Assembly (NCBI RefSeq): GCF_020829445.1
Contig: NZ_JAIVFV010000005.1
Span: 28,116 to 92,115 of the forward strand
Direction: 5' to 3'
Length of the DNA stretch: 64,000 nt
From: Nostoc sp. CHAB 5836
GTDB lineage: Bacteria > Cyanobacteriota > Cyanobacteriia > Cyanobacteriales > Nostocaceae
Of this stretch, positions 1-8,257 are shown piece after piece. Each line of letters opens with the position of its first letter. Position 1 is the first letter of the stretch. A program made the translations under genes and the position numbers. The notes beneath the pieces were generated by a model, which worked only from the letters and a program-made list of their open reading frames with translations, was not told where the DNA came from and did not search any database.

Positions 1-2565
1 GAGTTGCAAGAAGATTTTCCTGAGTTAATTTTTTGTCATTCGACTCCCGCACTTTATGCTTGGATTGAGGAACATCGCCCGGATTTGTTTGGGGCGATTC
101 AAAAACAGGTGGCTGCTGGACGTTGGGAAGTTGTGGGCGGAATGTGGGTGGAACCGGAACTCAACTTAATTGCTGGTGAATCAATAGTCCGTCAGCTATT
201 GTATGGTCAGCGCTACATTCAGGAGAAATTTGGCAAGCTTTCAACTCTGGTATGGGTTCCAGACTCTTTTGGTTTCTGTGCAACTTTACCGCAGTTTTTC
301 GCTAATGCTGGAATTGAGTCTTTTGTGACGCAGAAGTTGCGGTGGAATGATACTACTAAGTTTGATTATGGAGCTTTTTGGTGGCGATCGCCTGATGGTA
401 GCGAAGTCTTTAGTTTCATGTCTGCACCCATCGGTGAAAGCATTGACCCAGTTAAGATGGCATCCTATGCTCTTGAATGGCAAACCCAAACTGGTTTACC
501 AGAATCTCTCTGGCTTCCCGGTGTCGGCAACCACGGCGGCGGCCCCACCCGTGATATGTTAGAAACCGCCCAACGCTGGCAAAAATCACCTTTCTTCCCA
601 GACTTAGAATTCACTACGGCTGAAAAGTATTTACAGCAAATTCAATCAGGAGTTAGGAGTGAGGAGTTAGGAGTTGGGAGTCAGGAGTTAGGAGTTAGGA
701 GTCAGGAGTTAGGAGTTGGGAGTCAGGAGTTAGGAGTTAGGAGTGAGGAGTTAGGAGTTAGGAGTGAGGAGTTAGGAGTTAGGAGTGAGGAGTTAGGAGT
801 TAGGAGTTATGATTCTCCCCTACCCCCCTCATCCCCCTCATCCCCCTCATCCCCCCGATTTCCTACTTGGAATGATGAACTATACTTAGAATTCCATCGC
901 GGCTGCTACACTACTCACGCAGATCAGAAACGCTGGAATCGTCGTTGTGAAAATTTATTATATCAAGCTGAACTATTTGCTACCTTGGCAACTGTCAGCT
1001 GTGGTGTGACATATCCCAAAGCAGAAATTGAAGCAGCTTGGAAGCTAGTGTTATTTCAACAGTTTCACGATATTTTACCTGGTTCTTCAATTACCCAAGT
1101 TTATCTGGATGCGTTGCCCCAGTGGCAGCAAGTGGAACAAGTGGGAACGAGGATATTACAGGAATCACTTTTAGCGATCGCATCTCACATTACCCGATCA
1201 GAACCACTAAAACCCAATAGTTTACCTATTTTCGTTTTCAATTCTCTCAATTGGCAGCGTTCTGAAGTAGTCTCTGTAGCCTTACCCACGCCCCCAACAG
1301 CTACCCAGAAATGGCAGATTTACGATGCTTGTGGAAAGCAGCTTGTCTCCCAATTATCTCAACCATCAACACTACTATTTTTCGCCCCGGAAATTCCACC
1401 CGTAGGCTACCGCATATTTTGGCTTTCCCCCTCATCCCCCTCATCCCCCTCATCCCCCTCACTCCTCCCAGACTGGATTTTAGAAAATGAATTCTTGCGA
1501 GTTGTTATAGATCCTGATACGGGAGATTTATCAAGTGTTTTTGACAAAACTTATCAACGAGAAGTTTTGAGTGGGGCGGGGAATCAACTGCAAGCTTTTA
1601 AAGACAGTGGTCAATATTGGGATGCTTGGAATATAGACCCCAATTACGCCCAACATCCCTTACCCGCAACAAATCTTCAATCTATTCAGTGGTTAGAACA
1701 AGGCCCAGTGCAAAGTCGTGTGCGCGTGGTGCGTCAGTTGGGCGAATCGGAATTTTGCCAAGACTATATTCTCCAAGCTGGTTCACCTCTGCTGAACATA
1801 GCGACTACCGCTAATTGGCAAGAAAATCATGTATTAGTGAAAGCTGCTTTTCCTCTGAATATTGAAGCAGACTTTGCTACCTATGAAATTCCCTGTGGCG
1901 CGATTCGCCGCCCAACTAAACCGCAAACCCCCGCAGAACAAGCAAAATGGGAAGTTCCCGCTTTGCGTTGGGCTGATTTGACAGCAGAAGACACAATCCA
2001 AAATCATTATGGTGTCAGTTTGCTGAATGATTGTAAATACGGTTACGACAGCAAACCAAATCAACTTTGCTTGACACTGCTACGCAGTCCTAATTGGCCA
2101 GATTCAGAGGCTGATAAAGGTTTTCACGAGTTCACCTATACCTTATATCCTCATCCTGATAGCTGGGAATCAGCTCATACGGTACGGCGAGGCTATGAAT
2201 TGAATATACCGTTGCAAGTGATATTGAATCCCGTTAATCAAAACCCACAGAAAAATTATCCCCTCTTTGGTAGCAAAGAGGGGCTGGGGATGACGTTCCT
2301 AGATTTATCAGCTGAAAATTTAATATTGATGGCCTTGAAACCATCTGAAGATGACCCACAGCAGTTAATTCTACGGTGTTATGAATGTCATGGAGAAACA
2401 GCCGAGTTATCTTTGCAAAGTGATTTAAGGTTGAATCTAGGAGATAGAGTAGATTTGTTAGAGCGTTCCTCTACTACTGAATTCTCATCTGGGCAACAAA
2501 TCTTGACAATACAGCCTTGGAAAATCGCCAGTTTCAAGGTGATACCAGCGATTAATCCCGGCTAA
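1..2565 (+). CDS. Alpha-mannosidase-like glycoside hydrolase, GH38 family (5' end cut by the window)
   Basis: The frame is open from base 1 and ends at TAA 2563-2565, so the start lies outside the window. The visible 854 residues hold the end of the GH38 catalytic domain (motifs GGMWVEPELNL, VWVPDSFGFCATLPQ, GVGNHGGGPT, LEFHRGCYTTHADQKRWNR), the middle helical domain (LFQQFHDILPGSSI) and the C-terminal beta domain. The family hydrolyses alpha-mannosides. The Asp in PDSFG is at the position of the family nucleophile. Three repeat-derived stretches interrupt the protein in frame: a Gly-Val-Arg-Ser-Glu-Glu-Leu heptapeptide run at 649-804 and two Ser-Ser-Pro runs near 819-860 and 1427-1465. The frame stays open throughout, so the product may still be made. 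GH38 is secure; the substrate is not known. Confidence 0.88.
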   Translation, partial: ELQEDFPELIFCHSTPALYAWIEEHRPDLFGAIQKQVAAGRWEVVGGMWVEPELNLIAGESIVRQLLYGQRYIQEKFGKLSTLVWVPDSFGFCATLPQFFANAGIESFVTQKLRWNDTTKFDYGAFWWRSPDGSEVFSFMSAPIGESIDPVKMASYALEWQTQTGLPESLWLPGVGNHGGGPTRDMLETAQRWQKSPFFPDLEFTTAEKYLQQIQSGVRSEELGVGSQELGVRSQELGVGSQELGVRSEELGVRSEELGVRSEELGVRSYDSPLPPSSPSSPSSPRFPTWNDELYLEFHRGCYTTHADQKRWNRRCENLLYQAELFATLATVSCGVTYPKAEIEAAWKLVLFQQFHDILPGSSITQVYLDALPQWQQVEQVGTRILQESLLAIASHITRSEPLKPNSLPIFVFNSLNWQRSEVVSVALPTPPTATQKWQIYDACGKQLVSQLSQPSTLLFFAPEIPPVGYRIFWLSPSSPSSPSSPSLLPDWILENEFLRVVIDPDTGDLSSVFDKTYQREVLSGAGNQLQAFKDSGQYWDAWNIDPNYAQHPLPATNLQSIQWLEQGPVQSRVRVVRQLGESEFCQDYILQAGSPLLNIATTANWQENHVLVKAAFPLNIEADFATYEIPCGAIRRPTKPQTPAEQAKWEVPALRWADLTAEDTIQNHYGVSLLNDCKYGYDSKPNQLCLTLLRSPNWPDSEADKGFHEFTYTLYPHPDSWESAHTVRRGYELNIPLQVILNPVNQNPQKNYPLFGSKEGLGMTFLDLSAENLILMALKPSEDDPQQLILRCYECHGETAELSLQSDLRLNLGDRVDLLERSSTTEFSSGQQILTIQPWKIASFKVIPAINPG
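649..804 (+). repeat. Tandem heptamer repeat (GGAGTTA/GGAGTGA type) inside the mannosidase gene
   Basis: Heptamers GGAGTTA, GGAGTGA, GGAGTTG and GGAGTCA follow one another. Three heptamers make 21 bp, so the run encodes a seven-residue unit, GVRSEEL or GVGSQEL, about 7.5 times without breaking the frame. It resembles the short tandemly repeated repetitive (STRR) sequences that lie between genes in Nostoc-type genomes. Confidence 0.9.
819..860 (+). repeat. In-frame TCATCCCCC tandem repeat, first site in the mannosidase gene
   Basis: Three copies of a 9-bp TCATCCCCC unit encode a Ser-Ser-Pro run directly after the heptapeptide run. The same unit occurs at 1427-1465, before bioF (25792-25875) and in the glycosyltransferase tail (45350-45490). 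Confidence 0.85.
1427..1465 (+). repeat. In-frame TCATCCCCC tandem repeat, second site in the mannosidase gene
   Basis: The 9-bp unit is repeated again and encodes [12 protein letters not shown] between the middle and C-terminal domains. The frame is kept because the unit is a multiple of three. Confidence 0.85.
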
Positions 2566-2570
2566 GTATT

Positions 2571-2627
2571 GTTCGTAGTAAGCACTTCAGTGCTTAAAAA
2601 TCCAGGACTAAAGTCCTTACTACGAAC
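2571..2627. mobile_element. Family 5 small palindromic element
   Basis: It is bounded by perfect 12-bp inverted ends GTTCGTAGTAAG and CTTACTACGAAC, with two internal palindromes (GCACTTCAGTGC and GGACTAAAGTCC). Relatives lie at 3970-4026, 7089-7143, 43280-43334 and 47669-47723, with fragments near 16611 and 35770. Confidence 0.75.
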
Positions 2628-2666
2628 TCCAAACTCCTAACTCCAAACTCCTAACTCCAAACTCCT

Positions 2667-2798
2667 TTAATCTTCGTGGTCATCAAACGGATCGTTCAAT
2701 TGCTTGCTAGGAGGCCCAAAGGAGGTATAAATCGAGAGTCCAGTGATGGCAACTACTACGGCAGCCATAGAAATGCTAAGAACTATTGCGGGTTCCAT
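2667..2798 (-). CDS. psbN: PsbN protein (photosystem II assembly factor)
   Basis: This is a 43-residue ORF read from ATG at 2798. It has one N-terminal membrane helix (EPAIVLSISMAAVVVAITG) and the family signature YTSFGPPSKQLNDPFDDHED. PsbN is a thylakoid protein needed for photosystem II repair and assembly. It is not a reaction-centre subunit. Length and C-terminal motif match the family exactly. It lies divergent to psbH, an arrangement conserved in cyanobacteria and chloroplasts, and the two share the 85-bp region 2799-2883. Confidence 0.95.
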   Translation of the reverse strand: MEPAIVLSISMAAVVVAITGLSIYTSFGPPSKQLNDPFDDHED

Positions 2799-2883
2799 AA
2801 TTGAGGGATAGATTATGAGTGCTATTCTTATAGAATATTACAGAAGATTAAAAAAAGCTTTGGCAAGTAATCTTAGGTGAACT

Positions 2884-3087
2884 ATGGCACAAAGGACTAG
2901 GTTGGGAGATATCCTGAAACCACTTAACTCTGAGTATGGGAAAGTGGCTCCAGGTTGGGGTACTACCCCTGTGATGGCTGTTTTTATTTTGCTATTTTTC
3001 GTGTTTTTGCTGATTATTCTGCAACTTTACAATAAATCACTGTTGGTTCAGGATGTGGTAGTCGATTGGCGGAGTTTAGGTCGCTAA
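2884..3087 (+). CDS. psbH: Photosystem II protein PsbH
   Basis: The 67-residue protein has the typical hydrophilic N terminus ([28 protein letters not shown]), one membrane helix ([21 protein letters not shown]) and a short C-terminal tail. It is a small thylakoid subunit of photosystem II next to CP47. It is divergent from psbN and is followed by a strong rho-independent terminator at 3132-3155. ATG 2884 fits the family N terminus. Confidence 0.96.
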   Translation: MAQRTRLGDILKPLNSEYGKVAPGWGTTPVMAVFILLFFVFLLIILQLYNKSLLVQDVVVDWRSLGR

Positions 3088-3131
3088 CGGATACACAGCA
3101 GCTATCAAGTTTGGATAACAACTTAAGTTAC

Positions 3132-3155
3132 ACCCGGTTCATCCGGGTTTTTTTG
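3132..3155 (+). terminator. Rho-independent terminator of psbH
   Basis: A stem ACCCGG/CCGGGT with loop TTCAT is followed by a run of T. It lies 45 bp after the psbH stop. Confidence 0.85.
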
Positions 3156-3173
3156 TTAGCTGCGATTTCCTAC

Positions 3174-3240
3174 TAAGTGGGTCGGCGCAATTAAAGCTAA
3201 GTGGCTAAGGCTGTCATTGGTCATTGGTCATTGGTCATTT
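3174..3240. mobile_element. Family 1 element, truncated copy after psbH
   Basis: The TAAGTGGGTCGGCGCAA end is followed by the conserved TTAAAGCTAAGTGGCTAAGGCTGTCA-type segment and TCATTGG heptamers. The opposite end is missing. It is inverted relative to the other copies, which matches the plus-strand gene beside it. Confidence 0.7.
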
Positions 3241-3252
3241 GCCTACATCACC

Positions 3253-3384
3253 CGCCTTGAACTAAAGTTCTTTGGCTTTTAGCTAAAGTCTACTGAAGTA
3301 GACTAAAGATTATTGGGGATATTTAGTCTACTTCAGTAGACTTTCGTTATTAGCAAGGAACTTCAGTTCCTTGTGGGACATGGT
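3253..3384. repeat. Palindromic repeat after psbH
   Basis: The segment contains paired palindromes (AGTCTACTGAAGTAGACT twice, and AAGGAACTTCAGTTCCTT) and ends with words complementary to its start. It resembles other small palindromic repeats in the window but has no second full copy here. Confidence 0.55.
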
Positions 3385-3411
3385 TTATACGTTAAATTGA
3401 CACCAACAAGT

Positions 3412-3608
3412 GGTGGAACGAGTGAATCAACTTGAGCCAAGAGAACGACTAGAAATTTCCGCCTCAAATCTTCGCGGGGTTAAAATACGAGAAGGAGCAA
3501 TTAGAAAATCTCGGTGAAGCTTTGTTAGATTTTTTGGCGATGTCTACGGCGGTAAACTACGCAGATTTAGAAACTTGGTTTAATACATTAGAGCAGAGGG
3601 GCGAATAA
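3412..3608 (+). pseudogene. Remnant of a DUF4351 (Rpn nuclease family) C terminus
   Basis: Bases 3480-3608 encode LKYEKEQLENLGEALLDFLA, then VNYADLETWFNTLEQRGE and a stop. This matches the C-terminal DUF4351 tail (EQLE.LGEALLDF...DLE.WL) of Rpn/PD-(D/E)XK transposase-like proteins that are abundant in cyanobacteria. The upstream part is in another frame (VERVNQLEPRERLEIS), and no N-terminal nuclease domain is present. It is best read as a decayed fragment. Confidence 0.45.
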
Positions 3609-3663
3609 TAATAAATAATTATCTGAGTCTATGTAGTGGTTTTAGAGTTTATAGGAGACAAAA

Positions 3664-3936
3664 ATGAATATATTTGGTATCGGTCTGCCGGAAATGGCTG
3701 TAATTATGGTAGTGGCGCTGTTAATCTTTGGCCCCAAGAAGCTACCAGAGATTGGTCGGAGTGTAGGCAAAACAATTCGTAGTTTCCAAGAAGCTTCCAA
3801 GGATTTTCAAAACGAGTTTCAAAAAGAAGCAGAACAGTTAGAAGAAGTTGTCAAGACTACCGCTGAATTGGAACCTAAGCAAATCTACCCTGCTAAATCT
3901 GAGCAGGATACGGCTAGCTCTTCCCAACCTAGCTAG
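3664..3936 (+). CDS. tatA: Sec-independent translocase subunit TatA/E
   Basis: The 90-residue protein has one N-terminal membrane helix (LPEMAVIMVVALLIFG), the hinge motif FGPKKLPEIGRSVG and an amphipathic helix (KTIRSFQEASKDFQNEFQKEAEQ), followed by a variable polar tail. This is the standard TatA plan. It forms the pore-building part of the twin-arginine translocon in thylakoid and plasma membranes. A clear Shine-Dalgarno (TAGGAGA) precedes ATG 3664. No tatC is nearby. Confidence 0.93.
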   Translation: MNIFGIGLPEMAVIMVVALLIFGPKKLPEIGRSVGKTIRSFQEASKDFQNEFQKEAEQLEEVVKTTAELEPKQIYPAKSEQDTASSSQPS

Positions 3937-3969
3937 TGGTCTGTCTCATTAGTTACGAGGCGTGACTAA

Positions 3970-4026
3970 GTTTGTAGTAAGGACTTTAGTGCTGGATTTT
4001 TAAGCGCTGAAGTGCTTACTACAAAC
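3970..4026. mobile_element. Family 5 small palindromic element
   Basis: The ends GTTTGTAGTAAG and CTTACTACAAAC are inverted and flank two internal palindromes. The element lies between tatA and pth. Confidence 0.7.
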
Positions 4027-4087
4027 ACTCAAAACTAGCTTGACAAAGTGCTAGAAGAGTGATGCATATCAATTGACTATAGGCAAA

Positions 4088-4729
4088 ATGACAGAAGCTC
4101 TTAAGCAACCAGCTTTGGTGATTCCACAACTAATTGTTGGGTTGGGTAATCCAGAAAGCAAGTACGACCAAACACGCCATAATATCGGCTTTGCTGCTCT
4201 AGAAACTCTCTCCCGTTCTTGGCGCATTTCCTTGGCAGAAAACCGCAAGTTTCAGGGTGAGTATGGCGAGGGTATGGCTTTAGGTGGAGGTAAGATTCGC
4301 TTGCTGAAGCCGTTGACTTATATGAATCGCTCAGGACAGTCAATACAAGCGGTGACAAGTTGGTATAAATTGCCGCCGGAATCAGTGCTGGTGATTTATG
4401 ACGATATGGATTTGCCCTTGGGAAAAACTCGTTTGCGTTTGTCTGGTTCGGCTGGGGGACATAACGGCATGAAAAGTGCGATCGCACATCTTAGTACCCA
4501 AAACTTTCCCCGTTTGCGCATCGGTATTGGTAAACCCAAAGGTGCAGCTAATAACGATGATTCTGATACTATCTCCCATGTGCTGGGGCGATTTTCGGCT
4601 GCCGAAAATCAGCAGATGTCTCTTGTACTTCAGTTCGTGGTTGAGTGTATTGAACTAAGCCTCAAGCAGGGAGTTGAAAAGGCGATGAATGTTTGTAATA
4701 GCCGCGCCATTAATAATTCTGAGTCCTGA
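4088..4729 (+). CDS. pth: Peptidyl-tRNA hydrolase
   Basis: The enzyme frees stalled tRNAs by cleaving the ester bond of peptidyl-tRNA. Family motifs are GLGNPESKYDQTRHNIGF (with the catalytic His of the TRHN block), KPLTYMNRSG, YDDMDLPLG and GSAGGHNGMKS. The length (213 residues from ATG 4088) is normal for a cyanobacterial Pth with a short N-terminal extension. A TTG at 4073 would add five residues; ATG 4088 is preferred. Confidence 0.95.
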   Translation: MTEALKQPALVIPQLIVGLGNPESKYDQTRHNIGFAALETLSRSWRISLAENRKFQGEYGEGMALGGGKIRLLKPLTYMNRSGQSIQAVTSWYKLPPESVLVIYDDMDLPLGKTRLRLSGSAGGHNGMKSAIAHLSTQNFPRLRIGIGKPKGAANNDDSDTISHVLGRFSAAENQQMSLVLQFVVECIELSLKQGVEKAMNVCNSRAINNSES

Positions 4730-5084
4730 ACTACCCCACCCTGATACTGGAATTTTTCAAGTTCCACTAAATCTTACCTTAGATTAATTTAATTTACGTG
4801 AATATACTAAATACACTTTCCGGCTGCAGGCAGCTATCAGTACAAGTAATATTAATTACATAAATTAGTCCTTGCCAGCATTTTATCAAGGTGCTTTAAT
4901 AGCGATCGCATTCCGCAAAACACTTCTATTTACAGAATATGTAGAAGATGGGCAGCGACTCGACATCAGACATCGCTGCTAGTGTTGATAAAATTAGAGA
5001 CTCAAAACATTAAACTCAAAGATATGACAAGCTATTAGCATATCCTTGACACTAAATTCTCCCAAAAGCTGAATAGGAGTATAT
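4730..5084. other. Intergenic region pth / SPFH gene
   Basis: This stretch of 355 bp holds one HIP1-type GCGATCGC site and AT-rich sequence, and no clear repeat element or ORF. It probably carries the promoter of the SPFH gene; no exact box could be assigned. Confidence 0.5.
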
Positions 5085-5930
5085 ATGGAACCAACAATCA
5101 TTTTTATAGTTTTAGTGCTTATAGGTTATGCCTTGGGTTCTGCAAAACTGATTAATCAAGGTAATGAAGCCCTAGTTGAACGCTTGGGGCGGTATCATCG
5201 GAAACTTAAGCCTGGGCTAAATTTTATTGTTCCCTTGATCGATCAGATTGTGATGGAAGATACCACACGAGAGCAGTTTTTAGACATCAAACCTCAAAAT
5301 GTGATCACCCAAGATAATATTTATGTGGAAGTGGATGCTATTGTGTACTGGCGCATTACAGATTTTGAGAAAAGCTTTTATGCTATTGAGGATCTCCAAG
5401 GGGCACTGACACAGGTGACTACAACCACGCTCCGGGAAATCGTTGCCCAGAACACCCTCGAGCAGACCAATGTCTCCAGAGCGGAGATGCATTCAGCTAT
5501 CATCGACCAGTTGAATGATATAACGGGAGATTGGGGAGTTGAGATTCTCCGGTTAGACCTTCAAAGAATTACCCTACCTGAGAGTGTACGGAAGTCAAGG
5601 GAAGAGGAGCAAGCGGCTGAAATCAAAAAACGGGCGCTGATTACCGAAGCACAAGGACAGAAGGAAGCTGCGATTAAAAAAGCAGAAGGAACTATGAAAT
5701 CAGTGGAGATAATTTCTCAAGCTCTACGTTCCAATCCTGAAAGCAGGGATATTCTGCGGTATCTTGTGGCTCAAGATTACGTAGATGCCAGCCAAAAACT
5801 TGGCGAGAGCAATAATGCCAAAATTGTCTTTGTAGACCCAGCCAACTCAACTGAAATGTTTCAGGAATTGATTGCAGAGTCAACAGTTACAGAAGGTAAC
5901 GGCAAAAAATCTGAAAATGGTAATACTTAA
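5085..5930 (+). CDS. SPFH/Band 7 (stomatin/QmcA-like) membrane protein
   Basis: The 281-residue protein has an N-terminal membrane segment (TIIFIVLVLIGYALG), then a Band 7 domain: NEALVERLGRYHRKLKPGLNFIVPLIDQIVMEDTTREQFLD, followed by QNVITQDNIYVEVDAIVYWRI and LREIVAQNTLEQ. A coiled-coil stretch (EEEQAAEIKKRALITEAQGQKEAAIKKAEG) and an AQDYVDA tail follow. Stomatin-like proteins form membrane oligomers and often associate with proteases. No NfeD partner is adjacent. The family is secure; the partner is unknown. Confidence 0.9.
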   Translation: MEPTIIFIVLVLIGYALGSAKLINQGNEALVERLGRYHRKLKPGLNFIVPLIDQIVMEDTTREQFLDIKPQNVITQDNIYVEVDAIVYWRITDFEKSFYAIEDLQGALTQVTTTTLREIVAQNTLEQTNVSRAEMHSAIIDQLNDITGDWGVEILRLDLQRITLPESVRKSREEEQAAEIKKRALITEAQGQKEAAIKKAEGTMKSVEIISQALRSNPESRDILRYLVAQDYVDASQKLGESNNAKIVFVDPANSTEMFQELIAESTVTEGNGKKSENGNT

Positions 5931-5978
5931 GAGTCAAACAATTTGTGATTTGGGATTTTAGATTTTGGATTGACCCCA

Positions 5979-6168
5979 TAAGTACGTTCGTGTGAAAAAA
6001 CCCAAGTATGTTACGAAACGTAAATAAACTTAAAACCCTTACTAATAACCAATACTTCGACTTCGCTCAGTACAAGTGACCAATGACCAATGACAAATGA
6101 CCAATGACAAATGACAAATGACAAATGACAGCCTTAGCCAGTTAGCTTTAATTACGCCGACCTACTTA
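5979..6168 (-). mobile_element. Family 1 element (MITE-like) downstream of folP
   Basis: It runs from TAAGTACGTTCGTGTGAA, through CGTAAATAAACTTAAAACCCTTACTAA and CAATGAC/AAATGAC heptamers, to the conserved AGCCTTAGCCAGTTAGCTTTAATT segment and the end GCCGACCTACTTA. The right end is 42 bp from the folP stop. Confidence 0.8.
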
Positions 6169-6210
6169 GATAAATCTAGAACCTGCTTGCTCTATAAAAT
6201 CGAAGAATTA

Positions 6211-7068
6211 TTAGCCACACTGTGCTGTTTGTCTAAATAGTGCATCAGCTACTAGGGAAACATCGCGCATTTCTTGAACATCGTGAACTCGGAGGATATC
6301 AGCGCCATTAAAAATAGCAGCACAACAAGCTGCTGCCGTTCCCCAAACTCGTGCTTTGGGATTTGGCTGATTTAAAATGCGACCAATGAAACTTTTACGA
6401 GATGCTCCTACCAAGATAGGACAGTTGAGTGTTGTGAGCGATCGCAAGTGGCGAAAAATTTCTAAATTTTGCTCATAGTTTTTAGCAAAGCCAATACCAG
6501 GATCAATAATAATTTTACTCAGGTCAATGCCCGCAGCAGTTGCTACTCCAATTTGCCGAGCCAAAAAACTATAAATTTCTGTGAGTAAATCTTGATAATC
6601 AGTCTGTTGTTCCATTGTCTGTGGTGTTCCCCTGATGTGCATTAAAATCATCGGCACACCTAAATCTGCCACTGTTGGCAACATTTCTGAGTCAAAGGTG
6701 CCGCCAGAAATATCATTAATAATATCTGCTCCAGCTTCTACAGATGCCCTGGCCACAGCCGCACGAGTTGTATCTACAGAAATCGGGACTGAAATTTCTG
6801 GTCTTAGCACCTGTAACACCGATATTACCCGATCAAGTTCCTCCGCCAAAGTTATTTGCTTTGCCCCTGGTCGAGTTGATTGACCGCCGACATCGATAAT
6901 GTCAGCACCAGCAGCTACCAGTGCTTGCGCCTGTACTAAAGCCGCAGAGGTAGTGTTAAACTCACCCCCATCACTAAAGCTATCAGGCGTGACATTCAAA
7001 ATGCCCATCAAATAAGTTCGCTGTCCCCACTCGAAACGGCGTTCTCGAATTATCAAGTTACTTGACAT
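6211..7068 (-). CDS. folP: Dihydropteroate synthase
   Basis: The enzyme condenses p-aminobenzoate with dihydropterin pyrophosphate in folate synthesis. It is a TIM barrel with both family signatures: MGILNVTPDSFSDGGEF near the N terminus and DIIDVGGQSTRPGA about 40 residues later, then DIINDISGG, the DPGIGFAK block and GASRKSFIG. Its 285 residues are normal. It is downstream of tpiA on the same strand, but 318 bp of repeat elements separate them. Confidence 0.96.
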   Translation of the reverse strand: MSSNLIIRERRFEWGQRTYLMGILNVTPDSFSDGGEFNTTSAALVQAQALVAAGADIIDVGGQSTRPGAKQITLAEELDRVISVLQVLRPEISVPISVDTTRAAVARASVEAGADIINDISGGTFDSEMLPTVADLGVPMILMHIRGTPQTMEQQTDYQDLLTEIYSFLARQIGVATAAGIDLSKIIIDPGIGFAKNYEQNLEIFRHLRSLTTLNCPILVGASRKSFIGRILNQPNPKARVWGTAAACCAAIFNGADILRVHDVQEMRDVSLVADALFRQTAQCG

Positions 7069-7088
7069 AAATCTACATTGCTATTTAA

Positions 7089-7143
7089 GTTGTAGTGGGG
7101 ACTTCAGTCCCCTAAACCAGGACTAAAGTCCTGACTACGAACG
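7089..7143. mobile_element. Family 5 small palindromic element
   Basis: GTTGTAGTGGGGACTTCAGTCC opens it and GGACTAAAGTCCTGACTACGAAC closes it, an imperfect inverted arrangement like the copy at 2571. Confidence 0.6.
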
Positions 7144-7185
7144 AACATTTTTTATTCAGCTTGATTAACGGGACATGATATAAGG

Positions 7186-7320
7186 CAATACAGTTCAGTT
7201 AAGCATTTCTTTGTTCTCTTTGTTCTCTTTCTTCTCTTTCTTTGCGTCCTTGGCGTCCTTGGCGGTTCGTTAAAAAAATTGACTTTGGCAAAGAGTTTTA
7301 GCCTTAACTGAACTGTATTG
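7186..7320. mobile_element. Family 2 element (MITE-like) with target-site duplication
   Basis: The 18-bp inverted ends CAATACAGTTCAGTTAAG and CTTAACTGAACTGTATTG enclose 135 bp without a real gene. The flanks TGATATAAGG (7176-7185) and TGATATGAGG (7321-7330) match at 9 of 10 positions, as expected for a 10-bp target duplication. It lies between tpiA and folP. Confidence 0.85.
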
Positions 7321-7386
7321 TGATATGAGGCGGTAGCTCGCCTAGAGTCATTCCCATGCCCTGCATGGGAACGAGAAAAAGGCACA

Positions 7387-8127
7387 TCACTGAAAATTCA
7401 CAATCCGAGCGAAACTCTCAGGTTCTAGACTTGCTCCTCCCACTAAAACACCATCAATTTCTGGTTGGGCCATAATCTCATCAATATTATTCGGCTTAAC
7501 TGAGCCGCCATATTGAATTGATACATTCTGATTAGTCAACTGGCTACGAATTAAGCCAATTATCCGATTCGCCTCCGCTACTTCACAGGTATCACCAGTA
7601 CCAATGGCCCAAATTGGTTCGTAGGCAATCACCAAATTATTCTGATCAATATCTACCAAGCCTTTATCGAGTTGGAGAGTAATCAGTGATTCAGTTTCTC
7701 CCGCATCTCGTTGTTGTTTAGTTTCGCCAACGCAGAGAATTGGCGTTAAGCCAAACCTTTGAGCAGTTCGGAGGCGCAGATTAACGGTAGAGTCGGTTTC
7801 ACCGAAGTATTGCCGTCGTTCGCTATGACCGACAATCACAAAGCGCACACCACTTTCTGTCAGCATTGGGCCAGAAATCTCACCCGTATAGGCTCCATAT
7901 TCTTCCCAATGGATATTTTGCGCCCCCAGTTGGATGAGGCTACCGTGTAAAGTCTTGGACAAAACACTTAAATCAGTGAAAGGAGGACACAATATCACTT
8001 CTCGTCCTTGAGGGGTTTCCTCTAAGTGAGGCAGAAATCCTTGTAAAAACTCCTGGGTCTCTGCCTGGGTTTTGTACATTTTCCAGTTGCCGGCAATAAC
8101 AATTTTCCGCACAGGTAATTTAGTCAA
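7387..8127 (-). CDS. tpiA: Triosephosphate isomerase
   Basis: It interconverts dihydroxyacetone phosphate and glyceraldehyde 3-phosphate in glycolysis and the Calvin cycle. Signatures are GNWKMYKT (substrate Lys), [13 protein letters not shown] (catalytic His), [13 protein letters not shown] (catalytic Glu) and GGSVKPNN (phosphate loop). Its 246 residues are normal. The start at 8127 adds a short MTKLPVRK leader before the first strand. Confidence 0.97.
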   Translation of the reverse strand: MTKLPVRKIVIAGNWKMYKTQAETQEFLQGFLPHLEETPQGREVILCPPFTDLSVLSKTLHGSLIQLGAQNIHWEEYGAYTGEISGPMLTESGVRFVIVGHSERRQYFGETDSTVNLRLRTAQRFGLTPILCVGETKQQRDAGETESLITLQLDKGLVDIDQNNLVIAYEPIWAIGTGDTCEVAEANRIIGLIRSQLTNQNVSIQYGGSVKPNNIDEIMAQPEIDGVLVGGASLEPESFARIVNFQ

Positions 8128-8257
8128 GATCCTAAAGCGTTATTTAGATGCATTTTTCAGTTTATGGTAAAACTATGCAATAATAATATTTTGGGGCATT
8201 ATTTTCAAGGTTTTGACTTCCTTCAACTATTACTTAGAGTATTTCAGGTTATAAGGG

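Noticed and set aside
4101..4487. 128-codon ORF antisense to pth
   Set aside because: A shadow frame of a clearly identified housekeeping gene.
6078..6130. Regular heptamer arrays as a possible CRISPR
   Set aside because: Units are 7 bp without spacers; they are STRR-type tandem repeats.
7152..7385. 77-codon minus-strand ORF
   Set aside because: It is the reading of the family 2 element and heptamer-like DNA; composition (PRTPRTQRKRRKRTKRTKK) is repeat-derived and no start signal is present.
8128..8257. tRNA or att site next to the integrase remnant
   Set aside because: No cloverleaf or matching direct repeat was found in the flanking sequence.
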